A DNA stretch of 64,000 bases. It comes from Chitinophaga pinensis (GTDB taxonomy: Bacteria > Bacteroidota > Bacteroidia > Chitinophagales > Chitinophagaceae). The position numbers and the translations under genes were made by a program. Every line of letters starts with the position of its first letter. The first letter of the stretch is position 1. The stretch is taken from NCBI GenBank assembly GCA_945878115.1, contig CAMDVD010000001.1:124001-188000 (forward strand), given 5' to 3'. The notes under the pieces are model-generated. The model was not told the DNA's origin, did no database searches, and was given only the letters and a program-made list of their open reading frames with translations. Of this stretch, positions 18,019 to 26,460 are shown piece after piece.

Positions 18019-20474
18019 CTATACAATTCCCTCTACAAAATACATATCCATTTCCCCTTTATTTTTTGCGTCTATTTTCCCCCTGTATTTACAATTAAAA
18101 TTTTCTTTCACTAGTTCGTACGTCGCACCGCTTATATTTATTTTACCTGCTTCTCCACTGCTTTCCATGCGGGAGGCAATATTGACAGTATCGCCCCAAA
18201 TATCATAGGCAAACTTTTTAACTCCAATAATACCTGCTACAACAGGGCCTGTATTAATACCGATGCGTATCTGAAAAGGCATTTCCCCCTTTTCGATTTT
18301 CTTTAGGTTATAACGTTTCATAAAATCTCTTATTTCAATTGCCGCTTTGACGGTGTCTTCGGCATGTGTTGAGTTTTTAATAGGCAAACCTCCTGCACAC
18401 ATATAGGCATCGCCAATTGTTTTTATTTTCTCAATGCCATGTTGCTGTATAATATCATCGAACGCAGAAAAACATTCATTAATTTCTTCAACCAATTTTG
18501 TCGCACTTAGTTGCTCCCCAATTTTAGTAAAGTCCTTAAAGTCAGTAAACATAACCGTGGCTAATTCATAATCTCTTGCAGCAGAACTTCCTTTGCTTTT
18601 TAATTCTTCTGCAACTTCTGCGGGAAGTATATTTAGTAGTAATTCGTCGCTTCGCTTTTTTCCTTTTTTAATTTTATTCCTTTGTGTAAAAAAGATACCG
18701 GCAAAAAATAAAACCACAGAGAGTCCACCCAATAAGCCATTGCGTACTAATTTCTGTTTTTCAATTTCTTGTCTTGCTTTTGCATCTTTCTTTTCTTGAT
18801 TTGCCTTTAGAGCGGCTTGTTTCGTATTGAATGCGGTTTCAGCCGCTGCTTGCTTTTGTTCGTATCATATTGTACTTGTTTTCGTTTTAGGTCTTCTTCA
18901 TAGCGTAATTGCTGTCGCTCTTTATCCGATTTTGCGGCCGCTTGTTTTTTCTCATATTCATAGGTAATCGATTTCAGCTGCATCTCTTTTTGTAAAAATA
19001 ATTCGCGTTTCGTATTTTCATATTTCAGTAAATCTTGTTGCCGAGCAAATGTTTCCTTTACCAACAAATCTTTCTTTTCTTGCTCTACTTTGGTCATCGT
19101 TTCTTTTTTGTCAAAATCATATTGCATTTGTTGCTGCACAATTTGTTTGGTGTTGTTTTCATTCAACATGCTATCCCGGTTTTGATATACAATTTATAAT
19201 GAACCAATGCCTCCTCAAATTTGTTTTGCGCACTATCCAAATCTGCCAACGATCTATAACTTTCCCTTATCATTTCAACATAATCATAATTTAAAAAAAT
19301 CAATAGTCCTTTATTCAGATAATAGGATGCACTATCGTAATGTTTCTCTTTTGTATATATGTTCCCAATGTTGATATTGGCTGTTGCAATGGTCCAATTA
19401 TCGCCTATTTTTAATGCGGTTAAATAATTTTTTAATGCATCCTTATAATTAAGCTGTTTTGCATAAACCTCTCCGATACCATTATAGCAGGAAGCAATTC
19501 CATATTCGTTTTCGACTTCTTCAAACAGTTTTAACGCGGTTGTATATTGCGTCATTGCTTCTGTAAATTTGTTTTGTTTTGTGTAGATTTTCCCTACACT
19601 AGTAAAGGTCCAGCCAAGATCTTTTTTTCTTCCAAGAACCTCATCTATTTTGGAGGATTCCAGATAATACTTCAATGCATCGGGGTAATTGTCTTGACTG
19701 TCGTAAATAGACGCTATTGAACCGGCGTATGTATCGGACATTGCTTCTTTATCGCCAATTTCTTCGTAGATTTTTAACGCAATGAAATAATTCTTTATTG
19801 CTTCTGGGTAATTACATTGCGTTCTGTAAACACTACCAAATAAATTATAACAATCGGCTATTCCAGCTTTATCGCCAATTTCTTCTCTAATTTTTAGTGC
19901 AGTCATGTAACTTTTTATTTCTTCAGGATAATTTTTCTGGCCAGCATAGCAATATCCGATATCAAGGTAACAGAGGCTGATTTTTTCTTGTCCCCAATTT
20001 CTTTCGAAAGTTTTATAGCTTCCGTATAACTTTTTAAACACTCAGCATAGTTCTTTTGCCTGTGATAAGTTTTCCCAATTTTAGAATACACATCGGCCAT
20101 ACCTTTCTTATCACCAATTTCTGATTTGATGTTAAGTGCTTTTTTAAAGTAATCCAATGCTGATTCATAATTCTCTCCGATTAGCATAGTTGCAAAGCCT
20201 TTCACGCTGAAAGCATTCCCTATTCCCCTTTTATAATTCATTTTCTCTGACAAAGACAAACATTGATCTGCCAATTCAATGGACTTATCAGGATCCTTTG
20301 TTGAATAGTCTTTGGATAGTGCATATAAAATATCTGCTTTTGTGGTATCTTCCTTTGCAGTTTTTAAAAGGGTTGATAAAGAGTCGGCAAAATGTTGATC
20401 TTGTGCATTGCTACAAAGTGCAAAAAGTGTTGCCGTTATTAGAAGTAAAAAGTTTTTAAAAAGCTTTTTTTCAA
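18019..20474 (-). pseudogene. TPR-adenylate/guanylate cyclase, broken by four single-base frameshifts
   Basis: The coding sequence is read in five consecutive frame segments. From a TTG at 20474 the signal peptide (MKKSFLK..., then LLLITATLFALCSNAQ) needs a +1 base in the A-run at 20453-20457. The TPR array needs +1 at 19981-19986. The TPR-to-coiled-coil junction needs +1 at 19180-19183. The coiled coil needs +1 near 18862-18872. With these restored the product is about 810 residues: signal peptide, about eight TPRs, a Gln/Lys-rich coiled coil, one membrane helix (VVLFFAGIFF) and a class III cyclase domain. The domain has FTDFKDFT metal aspartates, KTIGDAYM and YDIWGDTVNIASR, with Lys/Asp at the purine-specificity positions favouring ATP. 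All four lesions are single-base losses, three of them in A-runs; no nonsense mutation was seen. Real decay or read error are both possible. Confidence 0.75.
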
Positions 20475-20514
20475 GTTAGTTTAATGTTTATTATGTCCCC
20501 GTCCATCAAAGCCT

Positions 20515-20566
20515 CCTCTCTTCGAAAGCAATATTCTTTTGCTTGCTGTAAACATAACAAATCTAC
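20515..20566 (+). repeat. Accessory-island repeat R3
   Basis: Contains the 24 bases identical to R2 (20521-20544), followed by a related TAAAC segment. It lies about 45 bases upstream of the cyclase start, at the right edge of the accessory island. Confidence 0.6.
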
Positions 20567-20790
20567 CTCAAGAATTCACTGCCAAATATTTTTTTTGCTT
20601 GCAAAAATTTGTTACACTCTTATTTTCACGTAATTCATTTTTTTTAGAAATAATTTCTGCTTTAATGGGACGGTATCACACTAATCTCATAATCCCAAAA
20701 AATCATAGTACAGACAATTTGTATAGCCCCCTTTCAGAAATGAATACCGGCAAAATTAAAATGTAATGGCAAAAAGAATCTTCTATTGGC

Positions 20791-20880
20791 AATGTATTGC
20801 GGCAACGATTGTAGCGAAAAGCCCACACCATGCGCCTCGCATGGGAGGACTTGTAGCGAAAAGCGTGTGGCTCGCCCAAA
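20791..20880. ncRNA. Structured repeat element, copy 2 (RNA-like)
   Basis: Same element as 13051-13140. The conserved left end GTATTGCGGCAACGATTGTA and right end AAAGCGTGTG...CGCCCAAA are kept, but the central hairpin is different in sequence (CCATGCG, 20828-20834, with CGCATGG, 20838-20844). TTGTAGCGAAAAGC occurs twice, at 20809-20822 and 20851-20864, on either side of the hairpin. It ends 75 bases before nuoF. The rest of the gap from 20475 to 20955 shows only repeat R3 and no convincing gene. Confidence 0.6.
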
Positions 20881-20955
20881 AAAAATCATTCAATATTTAG
20901 AATTGCCTAAATAACTATTTGAAATTACTAAATTTATACACGATTTTTGCGACCT

Positions 20956-22278
20956 ATGTCAAGCATTCAACTTCTTTTAGCAAACGATAAAAAACCGGGT
21001 ATTAAAAATTATACAGCCTATCGTGCAAACGGTGGCTACCAATCTGTCGAAAAAGCATTGGGCAATATGAGCCCCGACGAAGTAACAGAAGAGGTGAAGA
21101 AAAGTGGACTAAGAGGCCGTGGTGGGGCAGGTTTCCCAACGGGTATGAAATGGAGTTTTCTAGCAAAACCAGAAGGCGTTGCTCGCTACTTGGTTGTCAA
21201 TGCCGATGAAAGTGAACCGGGTACATTTAAAGATCGCTACTTGATGGAATTCATTCCGCACTTGTTGATCGAAGGAATGGTAGTTGCTTCTTATGCCTTA
21301 GGCGCCAATGTTTCCTATATTTATATCCGTGGCGAATATGCTTGGATAGTGGATATTCTGGAAGAGGCGATTGTAGAAGCCAAACAAAATGGATTTCTTG
21401 GTAAAAATATTTTAGGTAAGGGTTATGATTTAGAAATATACGTGCAACGTGGTGCTGGGGCTTATATCTGTGGTGAAGAAACCGCATTACTAGAATCCTT
21501 GGAAGGCAGACGTGGCAATCCAAGAATCAAACCGCCATTCCCAGCGGTGAAAGGATTGTGGGGTTGTCCAACCGTAGTCAATAATGTAGAAACGATTGCT
21601 GCTGTGGTTCCCATTATCAATATGACGGGCGATGAATATGCTAAAATTGGCGTGGGAAGAAGTACAGGTACAAAATTAATTTCAGCTTGTGGCAATATCA
21701 ATAAACCGGGTGTGTATGAAATCGACATGACTTGTAGTGTAGAAGAATTTATTTTTAGTGAAGACTATTGTGGTGGCATTCCAAATGGGAAAAGATTGAA
21801 GGCATGTATTCCTGGTGGATCTTCTGTTCCAATATTGCCAGCTAATTTATTACTTAAAACAGCTAAAGGCGAAACACGTTACATGAATTATGAATCCCTT
21901 TCTGATGGAGGTTTTGAAACCGGCTCTATGATGGGAAGTGGCGGTTTTATTGTGTTAGATGAAGATCAATGTGTGGTACGTCATACCATGACCTTAGCAC
22001 GTTTTTATCACCATGAAAGTTGCGGTCAATGTTCACCTTGCAGAGAAGGTACGGGATGGATGCATAAGATTTTGAAGAGCATTGAAAACGGAACTGGAAA
22101 AATGAGTGATATCGAATTGCTTTGGGACATACAACGGAAGATAGAAGGCAATACCATTTGTCCACTAGGTGATGCAGCAGCATGGCCAGTAGCAGCAGCC
22201 ATTCGTCATTTCAGAGATGAATTTGAATGGCATGTAACACATCCGGCAGAGGCAATGGTTGGGAACTATGCTTTTTAA
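20956..22278 (+). CDS. nuoF: NADH-quinone oxidoreductase subunit F
   Basis: 440 residues from the ATG at 20956; a TTG nine bases earlier is less likely. It is the NADH- and FMN-binding subunit of complex I, on the cytoplasmic side. The glycine-rich nucleotide loop GRGGAGFPTG is at residues 54-63, followed by NADESEPGTFKDR and GAGAYICGEETALLESLEG. The N3 4Fe-4S cluster ligands are Cys356, Cys359, Cys362 (SCGQCSPCREG) and Cys402 (NTICPLGD). No other nuo gene is adjacent: repeats lie upstream and lipA downstream, unlike the usual nuo operon. It could instead serve a related NAD-reducing hydrogenase or formate dehydrogenase, but length and motifs fit NuoF. Confidence 0.93.
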   Translation: MSSIQLLLANDKKPGIKNYTAYRANGGYQSVEKALGNMSPDEVTEEVKKSGLRGRGGAGFPTGMKWSFLAKPEGVARYLVVNADESEPGTFKDRYLMEFIPHLLIEGMVVASYALGANVSYIYIRGEYAWIVDILEEAIVEAKQNGFLGKNILGKGYDLEIYVQRGAGAYICGEETALLESLEGRRGNPRIKPPFPAVKGLWGCPTVVNNVETIAAVVPIINMTGDEYAKIGVGRSTGTKLISACGNINKPGVYEIDMTCSVEEFIFSEDYCGGIPNGKRLKACIPGGSSVPILPANLLLKTAKGETRYMNYESLSDGGFETGSMMGSGGFIVLDEDQCVVRHTMTLARFYHHESCGQCSPCREGTGWMHKILKSIENGTGKMSDIELLWDIQRKIEGNTICPLGDAAAWPVAAAIRHFRDEFEWHVTHPAEAMVGNYAF

Positions 22279-22384
22279 ATTCCAACGTTTAAATCCCAAA
22301 AATCAAATTCCAAATTCCAAAGGCAAATTCTAACATACTTTCTACTTACGACTTTCTACTAACTACTAATTACTAACTACTAAT
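22279..22384 (+). repeat. G-poor two-block low-complexity tract 2
   Basis: AAATTCCAAA-type repeats followed by CTTACGACTTTCTACTAAC and ACTACTAATTACTA repeats. The second block abuts the lipA start codon, so it forms the leader of lipA. Confidence 0.7.
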
Positions 22385-23281
22385 ATGTCTTGTTCATCTA
22401 CCCTTTCCGAAGAAAAACCGAGAATCAAAAAACCAGATTGGCTTCGGGTGAAATTGCCTATTGGTGAAAATTACAAACATGTAAGAGGATTGGTAGATAC
22501 CCATAAATTGCATACGATATGTGAGAGTGGCAATTGTCCGAATATGGGTGAATGTTGGGGCGAAGGCACTGCTACATTTATGATTTTGGGAAATACTTGT
22601 ACACGTTCATGTGGTTTTTGTGCTGTGTCTACAGGGCGTCCAGATCCAATAGATTGGGATGAACCACAACGAGTTGCCGAAGCAATATTTTTGATGAAAG
22701 TGAAACATGCCGTACTCACTAGCGTAGATAGAGATGAAATACCAGATGGGGGTTCCATTATTTGGGCAAATACCATTAAGGCAGTGAGGGTATTGAATCC
22801 GCAAACAACATTAGAAACATTAATCCCTGATTTTAAAGGAGATAAACAAAATATACAACGCATCATTGATGTGGCTCCAGATGTAGTTTCGCACAATATT
22901 GAAACCACGGAGCGACTAACCAGACAAGTTCGTATACAAGCAAAATATCATCGAAGCATGGAAGTGATTCGAACTTTAAAGCAAGGTGGCATGCGCACGA
23001 AAAGTGGTATCATGCTTGGACTTGGTGAAACAAAAGCAGAGGTGATACAAACCATGCAAGACTTATATGACAATGGTTGTGATGTAATAACGATAGGTCA
23101 ATATTTACAACCGAGCTTGAAACACTTGGCTGTAGTGCGTTTTGTGCATCCAGATGAATTTGCTGAATACAAACAGATTGGCTATGATATCGGTTTAGAT
23201 CATGTAGAAAGCGGTCCTTTGGTTCGCTCTTCTTATCATTCAGAAAAGCATTTGTATTCAGGACGAGGTTTGTTATATTAG
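22385..23281 (+). CDS. lipA: Lipoyl synthase
   Basis: 298 residues. A radical-SAM enzyme that inserts two sulfurs into octanoyl groups on lipoyl-dependent proteins. The auxiliary cluster ligands are Cys46, Cys51 and Cys57 ([12 protein letters not shown]). The radical-SAM cluster ligands are Cys72, Cys76 and Cys79 (CTRSCGFC). The conserved C-terminal RSSYH serine motif is present near the end. There is no lipB next to it. The leader is a low-complexity ACTAACTA tract with no Shine-Dalgarno sequence. Confidence 0.95.
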   Translation: MSCSSTLSEEKPRIKKPDWLRVKLPIGENYKHVRGLVDTHKLHTICESGNCPNMGECWGEGTATFMILGNTCTRSCGFCAVSTGRPDPIDWDEPQRVAEAIFLMKVKHAVLTSVDRDEIPDGGSIIWANTIKAVRVLNPQTTLETLIPDFKGDKQNIQRIIDVAPDVVSHNIETTERLTRQVRIQAKYHRSMEVIRTLKQGGMRTKSGIMLGLGETKAEVIQTMQDLYDNGCDVITIGQYLQPSLKHLAVVRFVHPDEFAEYKQIGYDIGLDHVESGPLVRSSYHSEKHLYSGRGLLY

Positions 23282-23344
23282 TGAGTAGTGAGTATTGAGT
23301 AGTGAGATATGAGAATTCAAATTACCGCATTCACAATTTAGAAT

Positions 23345-23719
23345 TTACAGTTTTGTATTCATAACAAAGTAACCAAGATACGTAAAGGCTAAGCCCAAAA
23401 TAATGGAGCTTATTATGTACAGAAATGCAATGTCGGTATGGTTGGTTTTGAACAGTTGAATGCTCTCATTACTGAATGCTGAGAAGGTAGTAAAGCCTCC
23501 ACATAATCCGGTAACTAAAAAAACTTTCCATAAGTCTTGTTTGGTTTCAACGGCAAGCAAATAGCCTAAAATCAAGCCAATCAATAAACTGCCAATCATG
23601 TTGACGATAAAGGTAGCAACTGGAAAAACGAAAGTAGATTTAGAAAAATATAAACTATATACATATCGAAGCACACTGCCAAGTCCACCACCGAGAAATA
23701 CGAATATTAATTTTTGCAT
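23345..23719 (-). CDS. crcB: Fluoride channel FluC (CrcB)
   Basis: 124 residues with four hydrophobic segments. GGGLGSVLRYVYS at the N-terminus, FPVATFIVNMIGSLLIG and GLCGGFTTFSAFSNE are the signature segments of the dimeric Fluc fluoride exporters, including the conserved Asn of TM2 and the Phe-box/Thr region of TM3. A single crcB gene is the homodimer type. I found no fluoride riboswitch in the 154 bases upstream. Confidence 0.92.
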   Translation of the reverse strand: MQKLIFVFLGGGLGSVLRYVYSLYFSKSTFVFPVATFIVNMIGSLLIGLILGYLLAVETKQDLWKVFLVTGLCGGFTTFSAFSNESIQLFKTNHTDIAFLYIISSIILGLAFTYLGYFVMNTKL

Positions 23720-23873
23720 CGTGGTAAAAATACATATTTGTAATCAAGTCGAAAAAAGAATATCAAGGTAGGATTGATTTTTGAATTAAATTTTTTCACT
23801 TAATCGATCCGTAAAAATAGAATAGAGAGCGAAGAGTTCCTATATTTAATGCCTAATCAATTATACATCAACC

Positions 23874-24566
23874 ATGCATCAATATCATACAGAAACGCAC
23901 GTAGAAAGCTCGGAAATTATTGCAGATATTGTAATCGGTATGAGCGATGGTTTAACTGTACCATTCGCACTAGCAGCGGGTTTGAGTGGTGCAGTCAACA
24001 GTAATTCTATTTTATTAACTGCGGGTATTGCCGAAATTGTAGCAGGTTGTGTAGCCATGGGTTTGGGTGGATATTTAGCGGGGAAAACAGAACAAGATCA
24101 TTATGAGAGTGAGTTGAAAAGAGAATATATGGAAGTGGAAAAATTTCGCGAGAAAGAAATAGAGGAAGTAAAAGAGATATTTGCTGCTTACGGTATTGAT
24201 GAAAATGGACAAAATATGTTGGCTACCCAATTGGCAAAAGATAAAACAAAATGGGTGGACTTTATGATGAAGTTTGAATTGGGATTAGAAAAACCAAATG
24301 CAAATCGAGCAAGAAATAGCGCCTTGACAATTGGTATTGCGTATGGTGTCGGTGGCTTATTGCCCTTGTCTGCTTATGTATTTACCAATAATCCGCAAGA
24401 TGGCGTAATACTTTCTGCAGCTATCACTTCATTCTGTTTATTTGTCTTCGGTTATTTTAAAAGTAAAGTAACTGGTCAAGAACCAATACGAGGAGCTTTG
24501 AAAGTAACTGCCATTGGTTTAATCGCTGCAAGCGCTGCTTTCTTGATTGCGAAATGGGTGAGTTAG
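23874..24566 (+). CDS. VIT1/CCC1 family iron/manganese transporter
   Basis: 230 residues. The opening segment DIVIGMSDGLTVPFALAAGLSGA is the signature of the VIT1/CCC1 family. A second helix (AEIVAGCVAMGLGGYLAGKTE), a charged cytoplasmic segment (about residues 78-140, rich in Glu/Lys, the metal-binding region in the family) and three C-terminal helices follow. It should sit in the inner membrane and move Fe2+ or Mn2+ out of the cytoplasm. A perfect palindrome lies ten bases downstream. Confidence 0.87.
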   Translation: MHQYHTETHVESSEIIADIVIGMSDGLTVPFALAAGLSGAVNSNSILLTAGIAEIVAGCVAMGLGGYLAGKTEQDHYESELKREYMEVEKFREKEIEEVKEIFAAYGIDENGQNMLATQLAKDKTKWVDFMMKFELGLEKPNANRARNSALTIGIAYGVGGLLPLSAYVFTNNPQDGVILSAAITSFCLFVFGYFKSKVTGQEPIRGALKVTAIGLIAASAAFLIAKWVS

Positions 24567-24575
24567 TTTTCAGCC

Positions 24576-24608
24576 AATCCTATAAGGTTTTTAAAACCTT
24601 ATAGGATT
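24576..24608. repeat. Perfect 33-bp palindrome, copy 2
   Basis: Arms AATCCTATAAGGTTTT and its reverse complement surround a single T. It is the same palindrome as 6396-6426, here just after the VIT1-family stop. Confidence 0.8.
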
Positions 24609-24688
24609 AGTCACTACGAATAAAAGAGAACCATTGTCTAAATAGTGCTTTCAATTAATAGCGCAAATTTTACAAAGGACAATAAAAA

Positions 24689-24715
24689 AATAGCCTCCCC
24701 ATTGAGAAGGCTATT
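24689..24715. terminator. Bidirectional terminator between VIT1-family gene and creD
   Basis: Stem AATAGCCT (24689-24696) pairs with AGGCTATT (24708-24715) around an 11-base loop, with an A-run before it and a T-rich stretch after it. It lies between two convergent genes and could stop both. Confidence 0.7.
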
Positions 24716-24735
24716 CTATTTTCCTGTTAGATGAA

Positions 24736-26067
24736 TTAATTATTCCATTCTATTTTTCGACTGAAATACATGATGGCTGCTAGTATGATAAATAGGCCGA
24801 CACTGCCAACCAATAATGCCCCATCTTGCAATTGTATCAACACAAAAATAAATACATAGAGCATGCTTAGAAACCCACCGAAAATGCTGGCAGTATGTAG
24901 ACTGTTGACTACACTCTTCGTATATAATGTGATGAGCGATATGGTTGCCAATGCCGAAAGTAGATAGGCTGTTGTGTAGGAAGTATATTCAGAAATGGAT
25001 AATAGTAAAGTATAGAAAATACAAAGTGCAAAACCAATCAATACATATTGAACCGCATGAACACTTTTCTTTTGTAATATTTCAATAAAAAAATAAATGA
25101 CGAAAGTGAGCATGATAACTAGAATGGCGTATTTAACGGTGCGCATTGTTTTGGCATAATTGTCTAATGGTTGCAAAAGGTTGACACCGAATTGGCTATT
25201 CTTAAAATCAATTTCTGCAGTTTCTTTCCATTGCTGTGGAAATTCTCGATTCAAATCAAAGGCTTTCCAAGTGGCTTCAAAACTGCTGTCTTTGATGGTG
25301 CGTTCTGGTAATGTTTTTCCTTGAAAATCTGGATGAGGCCATTTGGCATGAATGCTTACAGTTGTTGATTTTCCGATTGGCGTGAACAATAGTTTTTCGG
25401 AACCACGCAAGACTAAATTGATGGCAAAAGTATGTCCATTCAGTATATCCTCTAAGGACAATGGAATAAAGGAGTGCAAACCTTTTTCAAGATATTCCGA
25501 TTGATTATTACCAGCATTAAATTCAATATCTCGATTGTCCCATTTGATATGCAATTGCTCTTGTATGCCTGTATAATCAGAAAAGCTATACGTGATGAAT
25601 GCCTCATTTAGGATTAAGCTTTCTTTGGGAATATTCAGTTTGGCAAATGCCAATGGACTGTATTTACCTGTGAGCGAAAGATGAGCCGTATACACCACCA
25701 GTTTAAAAATATTACTTCTTGATCTAAATTCTGGTACCATGTCGCCAGTTATTTTTAAATCCTCTGGTAAAAAATAAGCATTTCGTTTTACGGTCCTCAG
25801 CTTGCCATCACTAGCCCTTTCCATTTGCCAATATGGAATTACAAGTATAGGCCCAGTAAGGGTTTGGTCGGTACTCCATTGACTTGCAATTTCTTGTTTT
25901 ACTTCTTCATTTCGATGTTGTCTTTCTTCGATAATTTGGGTAATAAAGTAAGTAGGAATGAGTAAGGCGAGTATCAAGAAGCTAATCAGGACGCCTTTGA
26001 TAAAGTTTCTGTTTCGTTGAAAGAGATTTGGGTTGCTTGGCATTTGTTCATCGTTTTGTGTGTACAT
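24736..26067 (-). CDS. creD: Inner membrane protein CreD
   Basis: 443 residues. One N-terminal membrane helix (about residues 25-47) is followed by a large periplasmic domain (PILVIPYW near residue 75) and a C-terminal set of about five or six membrane helices (from AILVIMLTFVIYFFIEIL), the CreD/COG4452 layout. CreD is linked to cell-envelope integrity and to the CreBC regulon in enterobacteria; its biochemical role is unknown. No creBC genes are adjacent. Confidence 0.87.
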   Translation of the reverse strand: MYTQNDEQMPSNPNLFQRNRNFIKGVLISFLILALLIPTYFITQIIEERQHRNEEVKQEIASQWSTDQTLTGPILVIPYWQMERASDGKLRTVKRNAYFLPEDLKITGDMVPEFRSRSNIFKLVVYTAHLSLTGKYSPLAFAKLNIPKESLILNEAFITYSFSDYTGIQEQLHIKWDNRDIEFNAGNNQSEYLEKGLHSFIPLSLEDILNGHTFAINLVLRGSEKLLFTPIGKSTTVSIHAKWPHPDFQGKTLPERTIKDSSFEATWKAFDLNREFPQQWKETAEIDFKNSQFGVNLLQPLDNYAKTMRTVKYAILVIMLTFVIYFFIEILQKKSVHAVQYVLIGFALCIFYTLLLSISEYTSYTTAYLLSALATISLITLYTKSVVNSLHTASIFGGFLSMLYVFIFVLIQLQDGALLVGSVGLFIILAAIMYFSRKIEWNN

Positions 26068-26155
26068 GGTTTTAGTTTTTTAGTTTTAAAAAGTGCTTTG
26101 AAATGCAAAGTAAATATAAAAAATATTTTTATTCCATTGGATTTGTTAAATGAAG

Positions 26156-26370
26156 GGTAAATTACAAATATGAAATTCCAAATTTTTAAATTCCAAATAC
26201 GAAATACGAAATACGAAATACGAAATTCCAAATTCCAAATACGAAATCCCAATACTTACAACTTACAGCCTTACTACTTACGCCTTAAAACTTATACCTT
26301 ACTACTTACGCCTTAAAACTTATGCCTTACTACTTACGCCTTCTAACTACTTAATACTAACTATTAATTA
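26156..26370 (+). repeat. G-poor two-block low-complexity tract 3
   Basis: Block 1: AAATTCCAAA and AAATACGAAATACG repeats. Block 2: CTTACAACTTACAGCC and TACTTACGCCTTA repeats (two near-identical ~33-base units) leading into ACTACTTAATACTAAC. It occupies most of the 393-base gap before the TPR gene; no gene is seen there. Confidence 0.75.
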
Positions 26371-26380
26371 CTTTTATAAT

Positions 26381-26388
26381 TATTTTTG
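26381..26388 (+). promoter_or_regulatory. Putative -7 box of the TPR/PLD-J pair
   Basis: TATTTTTG fits TANNTTTG, 72 bases before the ATG at 26461, just after the low-complexity tract. Confidence 0.3.
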
Positions 26389-26454
26389 CCAGACTTTATT
26401 TATGTTTATCTTTAGCACCAAGCATAAAAAAACAATACCCATTTTATTTTAATC

Positions 26455-26460
26455 AGGAGG
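26455..26460 (+). promoter_or_regulatory. AGGAGG abutting the start codon
   Basis: A perfect Shine-Dalgarno hexamer touches the ATG at 26461 with no spacer. Bacteroidota rarely rely on such sites and the usual spacing is 5-9 bases, so either it acts differently or the annotated start is not the one used. The next in-frame ATG at 26488 is too far away (27 bases). Confidence 0.4.

Noticed and set aside
20539-20766. 75-codon open frame on the plus strand
   Set aside because: No recognisable family, no start signal, starts inside repeat R3 and lies in a repeat-rich gap.
23720-23873. Fluoride riboswitch upstream of crcB
   Set aside because: The gap is A/T-rich and lacks the G-rich conserved core of that riboswitch.
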